Below are positions 9,648 through 18,127 of a DNA stretch of 64,000 nt, piece after piece. Every line of letters starts with the position of its first letter. Positions within the stretch are counted from its first letter, which is position 1. The position numbers were made by a program, and so were the translations under genes. Location of the stretch: NCBI GenBank assembly GCA_963745955.1, contig CAVUZI010000007.1, positions 868,001 to 932,000 of the forward strand, written 5' to 3'. The notes below the pieces were generated by a model, which worked only from the letters and a program-made list of their open reading frames with translations, made no database searches and was not told the DNA's origin. This DNA is from Bog-756 sp963745955. Lineage in GTDB: Bacteria; Actinomycetota; Acidimicrobiia; Acidimicrobiales; RAAP-2.

Positions 9648-9669
9648 GTAAGCATTTCCTTACCAATAT
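9641..9669 (+). promoter_or_regulatory. Candidate promoter with palindrome for the VOC/ArsR genes
   Basis: TTGACA at 9641-9646, 17-nt spacer, weak -10 CAATAT at 9664-9669, with the VOC ATG at 9676, so transcription would begin at or next to the start codon (leaderless). The spacer holds the inverted repeat GTAAG-6-CTTAC (9648-9663), a plausible operator for the ArsR-type repressor encoded second in the operon. It overlaps the longer start of the divergent galactosidase. Confidence 0.4.
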
Positions 9670-9675
9670 GAGCCC

Positions 9676-10053
9676 ATGACAATCACAAAGGTCCAGCTCT
9701 TCTCCCTTCCCGTCTCGGACCAAGACCGGTCACGGGACTTCTACGTCGATGTCCTCGGCTTCGAGTTGGTCGATGACACGCAGATGGGTCCGGACATGCG
9801 GTGGGTGCAAGTGGCTCCGCCCGACAGTTCCACGTCCATCACCCTGGTGACCTGGTTTCCGACCATGCCGGCCGGTTCGACCAAGGGGACGGTGCTGGAG
9901 ACCGATGATCTGGACGGCGACGTTGCCGTGCTGGAGGGCCGGGGCGTCAGGATCGAAGGTGACATCCAAGAAATGCCCTGGGGGCGTTTCGTGACATTCG
10001 ACGACCCCGATGGCAACGGGATCGTCCTGCAGGCAACGGCACCCCGTGGCTGA
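9676..10053 (+). CDS. VOC superfamily protein (glyoxalase/dioxygenase fold)
   Basis: A 125-residue single VOC unit: MTITKVQLFSLPVSDQDRSRDFYVDVLGFEL, a central strand with ITLVTWFP and the closing FVTFDDPDGNGIVLQA. VOC proteins bind a metal in a cleft formed by paired beta-alpha-beta-beta-beta modules. Members include glyoxalase I, extradiol dioxygenases and antibiotic-binding proteins, so the substrate is open. Its stop overlaps the start of the downstream ArsR regulator by 8 nt, which couples translation and suggests the regulator controls this gene. Confidence 0.8.
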   Translation: MTITKVQLFSLPVSDQDRSRDFYVDVLGFELVDDTQMGPDMRWVQVAPPDSSTSITLVTWFPTMPAGSTKGTVLETDDLDGDVAVLEGRGVRIEGDIQEMPWGRFVTFDDPDGNGIVLQATAPRG

Positions 10054-10357
10054 GCCTGATGTCTTCGACGCCATAGCCAGTCCGGTTCGCCGGGCACTGT
10101 TGGATCAGCTCCGGGGAGGGCCGGTGGCGGTCCACCAACTGGCCAGAGGTTTCACGATCAGCCGGCCGGCTGTCTCCCAGCACCTACGGATCCTCCGTGA
10201 CTGTGAGCTGATCCGGGAGGATCGGGTGGGACGTGAACGGATCTACCGTGTCGAGCCGGTCCCCTTGCAAGAGGTGAACCAATGGGTGAAGCGCTACGCG
10301 CGCTTCTGGACCGCGCCGCGGTCGGCCCTGCATGAAGTATTGGACTCAGATCTGTGA
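10046..10357 (+). CDS. ArsR-type winged-helix repressor
   Basis: GTG 10046 gives a 103-residue protein VAEPDVFDAIASPVRRALLDQL. This start lies inside the preceding VOC gene and fits the usual N-terminus of the family better than the open frame upstream. The winged helix is at about 10-75, with recognition helix SRPAVSQHLRILRDCELI and wing EDRVGRERIYRV. The CxC metal motif of arsenic sensors is absent, so this is the group of ArsR-like repressors seen beside VOC and SRPBCC genes. It probably autoregulates through the palindrome at 9648-9663. Confidence 0.85.
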   Translation: MAEPDVFDAIASPVRRALLDQLRGGPVAVHQLARGFTISRPAVSQHLRILRDCELIREDRVGRERIYRVEPVPLQEVNQWVKRYARFWTAPRSALHEVLDSDL

Positions 10358-10381
10358 GCGAGATCCGCGGGAGCGTGAGCC

Positions 10382-11566
10382 TCACATGCCCTGCGAGACG
10401 AGTTGAGCGAAGGTCGCGGCAACCGGCCTGGCATGGCGGTGAACGTCGAAGAGTCCGACCTCGGTCACTGCCCCTGTCGGGTCCATCAGGTTGGTCTGCC
10501 AGTCGAATTGGTCTCCGCGGCTGTACCAACAGAGCCCTCGTACCGGAAGGCCCTCGTCGCGCAGTCGGCGGAGTGCGCCGGTGAGTGAAAGCAACCACGG
10601 AATCTGGTCGTTGACGCCGAGGGACAAGTTGGAGGTCTCCGCCACCCAGAAGGGCACGTCATATCGCTCGTGCCATCGACGGAACTCTTCGGCGGCAAAG
10701 CCCACTCGCTCATCGACCGACCACCCAGGGTCCGGCGCCCCCCAAGGCTCGACCGACGTCGGGTAGAAGTCGAGTCCGGCAATGACCCGATCGGTCACCG
10801 CCAGGCCGCGGATGCGGTCGAGCAGGGCGTCGTCCACCGGATCGAGGTGGTGGGCTGCCTCCGGAAGAGGGTCCCGTCCGAAGTGCAGGTCCCAGACCAG
10901 CCAGAACCATGCCCGTAATGACTGAACGTCGGCTTCAGCCTGCCGGTCAACCGCCACCGGAACCTGAAAAGCCTCGGCTCCGATCCACCAGCCACCACGA
11001 TCGCCGCGGATCCGCGCCAGCGCCTCCAAATTGGCCAACACGACGTTGGCCAGTGTCCGGGCGTGATCGGGCCCGGATGCGAGCCGGTCATTCCACATCC
11101 CCAGACACCCCGACATCATTGCCGTGACGCCCGGCTCGTTGATCGGTGTGAACCATCGCGGTTGCCGATAACGGTCCAGAAACGCCTCGACGTATCGACA
11201 GAACGAGTCCACCCATCGCGGATCAGCGAACCCTTGGAAATAATCCGGCAGCCCGAAATGCAACAAGTCGACAATCGGCTCCAGGCCGTTCTCCGCGCAC
11301 CCGGCCAGGGCCCGATCCCAGAGCGACCAGTCGTAGTGGCCCGGCTCCGGCTCGGTCAGGCGCCAGGGTGCGCCATATCGGACGATCTTCACGCCGAGCG
11401 CGGCAATCGAACCGAGGTCATCGTCGACATGGGAGTAGTGATCACTTTGAGCGAATTGATCATGGCGATACGGGACCCCATCGGCCAATACCAGAGGATC
11501 GGACCCTTCTTCACCGACAGCCCATGCGAAGGCCGGGAATGCGTCCTCGCCACCAACCACGCTCAT
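10382..11566 (-). CDS. GH1-like family glycoside hydrolase
   Basis: A 394-residue cytoplasmic protein with a (beta/alpha)8 barrel of clan GH-A type. IVRYGAPWRLTEPEPGHYDW leads to the acid/base motif FTPINEP (Glu144), and the presumed nucleophile is Glu310 in FWVAETSN, where typical GH1 enzymes have TENG. The C-terminal GLCWYSRGDQFDWQTN corresponds to the family's WSLxDNFEW region. The two glutamates are in the right order and spacing for a retaining beta-glycosidase. The altered nucleophile motif makes the subfamily unusual, and the sugar specificity is unknown. No signal peptide. Convergent with the ArsR gene. Confidence 0.75.
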   Translation of the reverse strand: MSVVGGEDAFPAFAWAVGEEGSDPLVLADGVPYRHDQFAQSDHYSHVDDDLGSIAALGVKIVRYGAPWRLTEPEPGHYDWSLWDRALAGCAENGLEPIVDLLHFGLPDYFQGFADPRWVDSFCRYVEAFLDRYRQPRWFTPINEPGVTAMMSGCLGMWNDRLASGPDHARTLANVVLANLEALARIRGDRGGWWIGAEAFQVPVAVDRQAEADVQSLRAWFWLVWDLHFGRDPLPEAAHHLDPVDDALLDRIRGLAVTDRVIAGLDFYPTSVEPWGAPDPGWSVDERVGFAAEEFRRWHERYDVPFWVAETSNLSLGVNDQIPWLLSLTGALRRLRDEGLPVRGLCWYSRGDQFDWQTNLMDPTGAVTEVGLFDVHRHARPVAATFAQLVSQGM

Positions 11567-11616
11567 GCACAGAATCTAGTGGCGTCAGAATGGTCCGTCC
11601 GGGGTCGGACCACCGA

Positions 11617-12045
11617 CTACCCCACCCCGGGCGCTCCTTCGAGTGCCTTGGTCAGCAACCCCTGAAGCTCAACCCGCTCCCGGCCGGTCAGTGAGCCGAG
11701 CACGTCGTCTTCCACACTTTCGATTCCACGTTCGGCATTCTCGAACGCGCCCAAACCCTCGTCGGTGATCTCAACCAGGTGTCGACGTCGATCTGTCGGA
11801 TCACGACGCCGGTAGGCAAACCCCCTCGACTCGAGCTCGTTGAGCAGAAGCACGAGGTTGTTGGCATCGATGCACAGCGTCTCACCAAGATCTTGCTGCG
11901 GGATCGGACTGTGCTCGCGAAGGTGGGCAAGCATGACGAATTCCTTCAACCGCATCCCAAGGAGGTCTTCAGAGGTGCGGCGATAGACGACTCGCGACAG
12001 CTGGGTCAACAACACCGTCACTCCAGGCGTCGTCGTTGTTGCCAT
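11617..12045 (-). CDS. MarR-family transcriptional regulator
   Basis: ATG 12045 gives 142 residues (MATTTTPGVTVLLTQLSRVV). The winged helix includes LGMRLKEFVMLAHL, QQDLGETLCIDANNLVLLLNEL and the wing RRRDPTDRRRHLVEIT. I prefer this start because a perfect TATAAT (12053-12058 on the minus strand) lies 7 nt before the ATG, which implies a leaderless mRNA. The gene is divergent from an MFS drug transporter and shares an intergenic region with a perfect palindrome, so it is most likely the repressor of that efflux pump and of itself, released by a small aromatic ligand. Confidence 0.87.
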   Translation of the reverse strand: MATTTTPGVTVLLTQLSRVVYRRTSEDLLGMRLKEFVMLAHLREHSPIPQQDLGETLCIDANNLVLLLNELESRGFAYRRRDPTDRRRHLVEITDEGLGAFENAERGIESVEDDVLGSLTGRERVELQGLLTKALEGAPGVG

Positions 12046-12052
12046 GGGCGGG

Positions 12053-12058
12053 ATTATA
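12053..12058 (-). promoter_or_regulatory. -10 element of the marR promoter (TATAAT), leaderless
   Basis: Consensus TATAAT on the minus strand ends 7 nt before the MarR ATG at 12045, so the transcript should start at the initiation codon. No good -35 hexamer is seen at 16-18 nt upstream. Confidence 0.55.
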
Positions 12059-12084
12059 GCTGATCGAGACACTATCCTGCCGGC

Positions 12085-12113
12085 TTGACACTCACTAACT
12101 TAGTGACTATCAA
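12085..12113 (+). promoter_or_regulatory. MFS efflux promoter with MarR operator in the spacer
   Basis: Consensus -35 TTGACA (12085-12090), exactly 17 nt of spacer, and -10 TATCAA (12108-12113). The spacer contains a perfect 7+1+7 palindrome TCACTAACTTAGTGA at 12092-12106. A MarR dimer bound there would block RNA polymerase. The MFS start ATG is at 12138, 25 nt downstream of the -10. Confidence 0.75.
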
Positions 12114-12137
12114 TACCTGGGGAACCTGAATCCTGCC

Positions 12138-13649
12138 ATGACCAAGGAGTCCGCCATCCCCCCGTCCCTCGCTTCCTTCGTACACGGCCGACGCCGCTGG
12201 ATCGCCCTCATCGTCGTCTGCTTTGCGATGTTGATGAACATCCTCGACCAGACGATCGTCAACGTGGCGTTGCCGACCATCCAGCGCGACCTGCACTTTT
12301 CGCAGGCCTCGCTGGCCTGGGTGATCGACGCATACCTGATCACGTTCGCCGGCACGCTCCTGCTGGCCGGTCGGCTCGGCGACCTCATCGGCCGCAAGAA
12401 GGTCTTCCTGGTCGGGGTGGCCTTGTTCACCTCGGCCTCGATCGCCTGTGGCGCCGCCGACAGCCAGATCTTGCTCATCTCGGCCCGGTTCGTCCAAGGG
12501 CTGGGCGCAGCCCTGTCGTCCTCGGTCATCCTGGCCATCATCGTGGCCGATTTCCCCGTCCCCCGTGAGCGAGCCAAGGCCATGAGCTCGTACATCATCG
12601 TCGCCGTCGGCGGCGGCTCACTGGGACTTCTGGTCGGCGGATACGTGACCCAGGCACTCAGTTGGCACTGGATCTTCTTCATCAACATCCCCATCGGCAT
12701 TGCCACCTTCGTGGCGGGGGCGGCCCTCATCGAGGAGAACACCGGCCTGGGATTTCGGGCCGGATTGGACATCGCCGGCGCCGTTCTCAGCACTGCTGGT
12801 CTGATGCTGGCCGTCTACGCCATCGTGAGCTCGAGCCAATACGGCTGGAACTCGACCCACACGTTGGACTTCGGAGCGGCCGCGATCGTGGTCCTCGCAG
12901 CATTCTTCCTTCTCGAGAGCCGGCTGGCCACGCCGATGATGCCGATGCCCGTGATGCGATCCCCGGGCCTGCTCACCTCGAGCCTGGTGCGAGGCTTGAT
13001 GGTCGTCGGCATGTACAGCACCTTCTTCATCGGCGTCCTCTACTTCCAGCACGTTCTCGGGTACGACCCGATCCGGACCGGCCTGGCCTTCCTACCCCAG
13101 ACGCTGTCCGTGGCCTTGATGTCCGCAGGACTGACCACCCGCATCATGAACAGGTTCCAGCCGAAGTGGACCGCGCTGATGGGGCTCACGGTCCTCAGCG
13201 TGGGCCTGACCCTGTTCATCACCTCGGGTGTCCACACTGCCTACTTTCCACATCTCTTCGTGGCGGTCCTGCTTGTCGGCCTGGGTGCGGCGACAGCATT
13301 CACGCCTTTGCTGACCATGGCGGTGGCGAAGGTCCCGGCACAAGACGCGGGAATCGGCTCAGGAATCGTCAATGTCTCCCAGCAGGTGTCGGCGGCACTG
13401 TCGGTGGCGGTACTCGGCGCCGTCTCCAGTAGCCGGACCGCCACCCTGCTTGCCCGCGGCACTCCTCTGCCGCACGCCCTGGACAGCGGCTACCGGCTGG
13501 CCTTCACCATCGCCCTCGGCAGCGTCATCACCGGGATCCTGCTCGGCTTCCTCATTCTCAAGGCCAAGACCACCCCGCACGAGCACACTGAGTCCCTCGA
13601 CCGCTCTGAGGAGGCCATCTCCGAGACGATGATCGCCGAGGTCCTCTGA
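12138..13649 (+). CDS. MFS multidrug efflux transporter, DHA2 (EmrB/QacA) type
   Basis: A 503-residue inner-membrane protein with the length and hydrophobic pattern of 14-helix DHA2 antiporters. Helix 1 carries the diagnostic motif LDQTIVNVALPTI, the loop between helices 2 and 3 carries GRLGDLIGRKKVF, and helix 5 contains a G-rich motif C region (VGGGSLGLLVGGYV, followed by SWHWIFFINIPIG). Such proteins export drugs, dyes or antibiotics in exchange for protons. The C-terminal 30 residues are acidic and cytoplasmic. Regulated, by inference, by the divergent MarR protein through the operator at 12092-12106. Confidence 0.9.
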   Translation: MTKESAIPPSLASFVHGRRRWIALIVVCFAMLMNILDQTIVNVALPTIQRDLHFSQASLAWVIDAYLITFAGTLLLAGRLGDLIGRKKVFLVGVALFTSASIACGAADSQILLISARFVQGLGAALSSSVILAIIVADFPVPRERAKAMSSYIIVAVGGGSLGLLVGGYVTQALSWHWIFFINIPIGIATFVAGAALIEENTGLGFRAGLDIAGAVLSTAGLMLAVYAIVSSSQYGWNSTHTLDFGAAAIVVLAAFFLLESRLATPMMPMPVMRSPGLLTSSLVRGLMVVGMYSTFFIGVLYFQHVLGYDPIRTGLAFLPQTLSVALMSAGLTTRIMNRFQPKWTALMGLTVLSVGLTLFITSGVHTAYFPHLFVAVLLVGLGAATAFTPLLTMAVAKVPAQDAGIGSGIVNVSQQVSAALSVAVLGAVSSSRTATLLARGTPLPHALDSGYRLAFTIALGSVITGILLGFLILKAKTTPHEHTESLDRSEEAISETMIAEVL

Positions 13650-13709
13650 CCCCGCCACGCCCTCTGACCCGGGCTGACACCGTCCCGATGACGGGTACTC
13701 CTCAGGTGA

Positions 13710-14384
13710 TCACTGGGGCAGTTCCTTGCCCGCCTGCTCCGCAACCATGTACTCGGCATACCACTCCGGCCAGTTGGGATCTGCCTTGCCGATGCGCTCC
13801 TCGTGTTTCCCGTGGGCGGCCGATGCCCGCCGCAGCGCACTCGCCAGATCACTCGCCGACGCGAACGACGTCTCAGCCGGGTCGATGCGGCCGGGCAGCC
13901 GACTTGTCACCTCCTGGAACAGCCAGCCGTTGCCATCGGGATCGCTGAACGAGACGAACGAGCCGTAACTGTTGTGGTTGTCCGCGGGACCGCTGACCCG
14001 ACCGTCCTGATGGAAACGAGCGCCTCCGCTTCCCTCGTGGAACACCTCACTGACCTCGACACCGTCGGCCACCAACTCGTCCCGTGCCGCGTCGATGTCA
14101 GAAACGACCAAGTAGAGGCTCTGGGCCGAACCGGGCGCCGCCGTCGTGAGGTTGGTGCCGAATTGGATCGAGCAGCCTGAGCCTTCCGGCGTGAACTGGA
14201 CCAGGCGGAAATCGTCACCCCGCGCGACGTCGGCATCGAGCCTCCAGCCGAGCCTTCCGTAGAAGTCCTTCGCCCGGTCGACATCCGAGACAGGAATCAC
14301 GACCACCTCCAGCTTCATATCGACAGTTCGTGCGCTGGCGGTCCCGCTGTCGGCCTCGCTGCTTCGAACCTCGGTCGTGCTCAT
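13710..14384 (-). CDS. VOC superfamily protein with C-terminal extension
   Basis: ATG 14384 has an excellent ribosome-binding site (AGGGAGGTGGCT) and gives 224 residues. After a 23-residue N-terminal extension the VOC unit runs MKLEVVVIPVSDVDRAKDFY to SYGSFVSFSDPDGNGWLFQEV. A C-terminal tail of about 55 residues, SASDLASALRRASAAHGKHEERIG...WYAEYMVAEQAGKELPQ, is a helical segment seen in a subset of VOC proteins. Metal-dependent ring cleavage or a glyoxalase-like activity is possible; the substrate is unknown. Convergent with the MFS gene, in no operon. Confidence 0.8.
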   Translation of the reverse strand: MSTTEVRSSEADSGTASARTVDMKLEVVVIPVSDVDRAKDFYGRLGWRLDADVARGDDFRLVQFTPEGSGCSIQFGTNLTTAAPGSAQSLYLVVSDIDAARDELVADGVEVSEVFHEGSGGARFHQDGRVSGPADNHNSYGSFVSFSDPDGNGWLFQEVTSRLPGRIDPAETSFASASDLASALRRASAAHGKHEERIGKADPNWPEWYAEYMVAEQAGKELPQ

Positions 14385-14819
14385 AGCCACCTCCCTAGAT
14401 TGTGTACTGGTCCACAGTTTGTCGCCGACTGCCGCCTCGTCGAGCCAGGGGAACGCCCTGGTCCGGTCGAGCGGCATCATGCCCGATGTGCCCCGTGCGT
14501 GCATTTGAGGATTGAGGATCTGGCCTCCTTCGTCAGCGATCACCGCGCCGGCTGGGGGCGCCTCCCGCGACCCCCCGGCGGTCTGTGCCGGGCAGGTAGT
14601 TCGTTTGCCGGAATTGGGCTAATTATCGGCTGCAGGCGATAGAGACACTTCTCCAACGAACGGCTGTAGGCGATAATTAGGCCGATTCCGAAATTTCTGA
14701 ACGAGAAGCAATTCCGAGAACCGCACATCGCCGCCCTGGCGGTCACATCGCCGGATCGAATGTCAATGCGACCTGCCTCGACCAGTCCTCCGAGGACTGC
14801 GGCCAGCCCGAAGTCGGTT
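14385..14819. other. Non-coding interval with a large imperfect inverted repeat
   Basis: No convincing gene. A minus-strand frame of about 100 codons crosses the interval, but it reads through the inverted repeat and has no family resemblance. The stretch 14605-14715 is visibly richer in A+T than its surroundings. Confidence 0.5.
14609..14690. repeat. 82-nt imperfect hairpin (30-bp arms, 22-nt loop)
   Basis: The outer 20 bp of each arm (14609-14628 and 14671-14690) match with two mismatches and share the core CTAATTATCG/CGATAATTAG. Pairing continues inward to 14638/14661 with one G-T pair and two further mismatches. Inside it is also a 15-nt direct repeat CGGCTGYAGGCGATA (one copy from 14627, one from 14661). 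There is no T-tract after either arm, so it is not a standard terminator. It could be a recombination site, a MITE remnant or a structured RNA. Confidence 0.6.
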
Positions 14820-15478
14820 TCAGTCTGATCCCGTCCCTCCATGGGCTCCGCCAAGTTCCTCCCTCGTCACACCCGCCTCGGCCAGAGAAGATCTCGCCGC
14901 ACTGGCGAGTTCGTCGCCCCAGGTGAGGAGGCCGGACCGCAGATCCTCGATGACGCCGCGAATCCAGGCCAACTCGGCGGTAGCCACGGCAACCTGGTAT
15001 TCGTCATCGAGCAGCGCCACCCGTGGCAGGGAGCCGGAGTGGGTCTCCACGTCCCGTTCGTACGTGGCTACGTCCTCTGCGAGCAGCTCCGCCCGTCGCT
15101 CGAGCACGGCGACCGTCTCCTCGGGGCCGAGGAGCATGGCGAACGAAAGCGCCGCCGGGAACTCGGGGAACTCGTTGCGGGGGGTCGACAACATGTCGAT
15201 CAGCCATTCCTTCGACCGCTTCTCGCTCCGTCTCGGTCAACTCGTAGACGGTGCGCTCCGGGTACTGCTGGTCGCGTCGGTTTGGCGGACGGCGATCAGC
15301 CCGGCATCGTGCAGCCTCTTGATCGTCTTGTAGAGGTTGGCCCGGTTCCCGACATTGACCACCTGGTCCTTCCCCCACTACTTGATCAGGCGCTGGATGC
15401 CGTAGGGGTGCAGGGGCCCACCTCGAGCAGGCCCAGCACGGCCAGGGCGAGCGGCGAAGAGCGGAACTTCGACTCCAT
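14820..15478 (-). pseudogene. PadR-family regulator, broken by frameshifts and a stop
   Basis: From ATG 15478 the reading is MESKFRSSPLALAVLGLLEV. A frameshift near 15414 follows, then HPYGIQRLIK with an in-frame TAG near 15380 where Gln is expected, then WGKDQVVNVGNRANLYKTIK and LHDAGLIAVRQT. After another shift near 15285 comes QQYPERTVYELTETEREAVE, and after a last shift near 15207 the C-terminal helical region MLSTPRNEFPEFPAALSFAM to LLTWGDELA. Together these are a complete PadR repressor of about 215 residues with winged helix and dimerisation helices. It lies divergent from a DrrAB-type exporter, the usual target of such regulators. The stop codon as well as the frameshifts argue for real decay here. 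Confidence 0.75.
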
Positions 15479-15687
15479 TGACACAGAGTGTACTAGTTGC
15501 ATTTCGCGCTAGAGGTTACATCGTCGAATCCGACTGGACGAGACTAGTTCTCCTATATGATAAGTTAACTCAAAACTAGTCAGATGAGATGCTACCAGAC
15601 GCGAGGACGACCACCAGGGAGGAGGATGAGCACCCCATGGCACCGCGGACCAGCAGCAGTCGCACTGCCGCGGACCGGTAGAGGCTC

Positions 15688-16694
15688 ATGAGCGCACCGA
15701 CGACGGGCGACCGCCGCTCCTCGAGGCCAGCGGTCTCACCGTCCGGTTCGGGAAGGTCGCCGCGCTCGACGGCCTGGACCTCGGTCGCCCCACCCGGCGA
15801 GGTGCTGGCCATCCTCGGCCCGAACGGAGCGGGCAAGACCACATTCGTCCGGACGGTCGCCACCCTCATCGGCCCGACGAGCGGCTCGTTGCGGGTCCGC
15901 GGCACGATGTCGTTCGCGATCCGCTGGCCGTCCGCCGCCGCATCGGCCTGGCCGGGCAGTACGCGGCGGTGGAGCCCACCATGACCGGGCGTGAGAACCT
16001 GGTGATGACGGCCCGGCTCTTCGGGCACCCGAAGACGCGCCGCCAGCGCGCCGCGTCGATCGTGATCGAACAGCTCAGCCTCGAGGAAGTGGCCGACCGT
16101 CGCTGCAGCACCTATTCGGGGGGTCAGCGCCGGCGGCTTGGACCTCGGAGCCAGCCTGGTCGGGGCACCCCGACTGCTGTTGCTCGACGAGCCGACCACC
16201 GGCCTCGATCCCGCAGGCCGCAACGAAGTGTGGGGTGCCGTGCGGAATCTCGTCGCGGACGGGACCGATGTCCTCTTGACCACCCACTACCTCGAGGAGG
16301 CCAATGAGCTGGCCGATCGGGTTGTGGTGATCGACCACGGCAAGACCATCGCATCGGGCACGTTGAGCGATCTCAAGGCCAGCATCGGCGCGGGAGGTCA
16401 TCGAGATCGCTCGACCAGCCGTCCTGGCTCGAAGACGTCGGTCGGATCCTCCGAGCAGGTCACGGCGAGGCCGCCCAGATTGGACCACTCCAGGAGAAGC
16501 GCCATGGTATCGAGCACAGATGGGACGGATCAGTTGGCCGACCGTGATCCAGCGGCTCAGCGAGGCGGCCATCTCCGTGGCGGAGATCGGATTGCGCCGA
16601 CCGACCCTCGACGAGGTCTTCTTGTCACTCACCGGCGGCCCCGCCGGCGCACGCCGACACCCGACGCCGTCGGTGCCAATCAGACGGGGGGTGA
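15688..16694 (+). pseudogene. DrrA-type ABC exporter ATP-binding protein, several frameshifts
   Basis: Starts at ATG 15688. Different frames successively carry EASGLTVRFGKVAALDGLDL, the Walker A GPNGAGKTT, the Q-loop region GLAGQYAAVEPTMTGREN, the signature YSGGQRRRL, the Walker B LLLLDEPTTGLDPAGR with H-loop TTHYLEEA, and the C-terminal RRPTLDEVFLSLTG typical of the daunorubicin-resistance DrrA family. At least four frame changes are needed (near 15790, 15900, 16140 and 16400). The expected stop is TGA 16692-16694, just before a ribosome-binding site for the permease. The partner proteins export drugs or lipids. Confidence 0.78.
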
Positions 16695-16705
16695 CGGGAG
16701 TGGAG

Positions 16706-17475
16706 ATGATCACCGCCCCTGTCGGCCGTGCCCGGAGCGGCCCGGGCGAGCCTCGAAATCACCCGACGGGCACTCCGGAAGTACTTCCGGACCCCCGGGC
16801 TCTTCGCCATGGGCATGGTCCAGTCAGTGATGTTCCTCTTCAGTTTCCGATTCGTCTTCGGTGGGGCGGTCACCACCGGAGCGTCGAGCTACGTCTACTA
16901 CCTCGTGCCCGGCTACGTCGCCACAATCGTTCTCTTCACCGGAGGCGGGATTGCCGTCGCCGTCGCCGAGGATCGAACTGAGGGATTCACCGACAGGTTG
17001 CTGTCCCTCCCCATACCCCGCCGGGCGATCGTGCTGGGCCGGACCATCGCTGACTCGGGCACCAACGCCTGGACCATCTGTGCCACCACTGCGTTCGGCT
17101 TCCTCTTCGGGTTTCGCCTCGAGGGCAGCGTTGCGCAGGGATTGGCCGCACTGGGCTTGTGCCTTGTCTATGGCGTGGTGTTCACTGTCGTCTTCATCGT
17201 CGTGGGCCTCCTGGCACCCAACAGTCAGGCCGCGCAGGGCATGTCGATGGTGGCATTCGTGTTCGCATTCATCTCCAGCACGTACGTCCCGGTGGCCACG
17301 ATGCCGGGCTGGCTCCAACCCTTCGCCAGGTACCAACCGATCACGCCCATGGTCGATGCCGTCCGTTCCTTGCTCGTCGGCTCCGGCAGCGACGTCTTGC
17401 TCGCCCTCGGATGGTCGATGTTGCTGCTCGCAGTCGCTCACGCCCATTGCCGTTCTCCGCTATCGACACGCGTGA
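16706..17475 (+). pseudogene. DrrB-type ABC-2 permease, frameshifted at both ends
   Basis: ATG 16706 follows GGGAG, but the main frame opens only after a shift near 16725. An alternative start is GTG 16728 in the main frame (VPGAARASLEITRRALRKYF). The body is a six-helix ABC-2 permease: FAMGMVQSVMFLFSFRFVFG, YLVPGYVATIVLFTGGG, DRLLSLPIPRRAIVLGRT and the conserved VPVATMPGWLQPFARYQPIT. The end is shifted again near 17440, after which LTPIAVLRYRHA and the stop at 17473-17475 give the normal C-terminus. The coding core is otherwise sound. It forms the exporter with the preceding ATPase. Confidence 0.75.
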
Positions 17476-17506
17476 TCATCGGTTATCGACACGGGTGATC
17501 ATCGGG
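17461..17506. repeat. Two 23-bp tandem copies at the permease 3' end
   Basis: Copies at 17461-17483 and 17484-17506 differ at two positions. The first copy contains the permease stop codon, so this is a small local duplication. Confidence 0.85.
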
Positions 17507-17583
17507 TCGGCCCCGCCGGATGGGCCCGGCCGGTTCGGCGTCGCCGCTCTCGGACCGTGCCCAGCCCGCGGCAGCCGGGTCGG

Positions 17584-17982
17584 TCAGGCCTGCGCGATGC
17601 GGACGAGGTTGCCCGAGGGGTCGCGGAACGCGCAGTCGCGGGCTCCCCAGGGCTGGGACGCCGGTTCCTGGAGCACCTCGGCGCCCGACGCCCGGACCTT
17701 CTCGAAGGTGGCATCGAGGTCGTCGGTGCGGAAGATCGCAGCCTGCAGCGACCCCTGGGTCACGAGTGACAGGAGGGCGTCGCCCTCGGCCTGCGAACGA
17801 CCGCCGTGCGGCTGGAACAGGACGATGTCGACGTTCTGCTCCGGAGCGCCGACGGTGACCCAGCGGAAGCCCTCGGAGGCGACGTCGGCGCGGACTTCGA
17901 GGCCGAGCGCGTCGCGGTAGAAGCCGAGCGCGGCATCAGGATCGCCGACGGGGATGAACATTGCCGAGACGGTGACTGTCAT
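17584..17982 (-). CDS. VOC superfamily protein
   Basis: A 132-residue single-domain VOC protein: VSAMFIPVGDPDAALGFYRD, a central IVLFQPHGGRS and the ending WGARDCAFRDPSGNLVRIAQ. It lies 145 nt downstream of, and on the same strand as, an AraC-family regulator. That AraC-VOC arrangement is common in actinobacteria. A toxin- or antibiotic-binding or glyoxalase-like role is possible; no substrate can be assigned. Confidence 0.8.
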   Translation of the reverse strand: MTVTVSAMFIPVGDPDAALGFYRDALGLEVRADVASEGFRWVTVGAPEQNVDIVLFQPHGGRSQAEGDALLSLVTQGSLQAAIFRTDDLDATFEKVRASGAEVLQEPASQPWGARDCAFRDPSGNLVRIAQA

Positions 17983-18127
17983 GCAGAGAACAATAGGAGC
18001 ACCGACCCGCGGCGTGCTTCTCCGATCCTGCTTTGTGCCGTGCGATCGCTGGGCTTGTGCCGGTGCGAGTCTCCCGTGCGCGCCCCCGCCCGGCTCGGAG
18101 CCGACACGGCGGCCGGGCCGGCAGAGC

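Noticed and set aside
14609..14690. Intrinsic terminator or integron attC site
   Set aside because: No T-run follows the stem, and I do not see the conserved attC end boxes; left as an unexplained inverted repeat.
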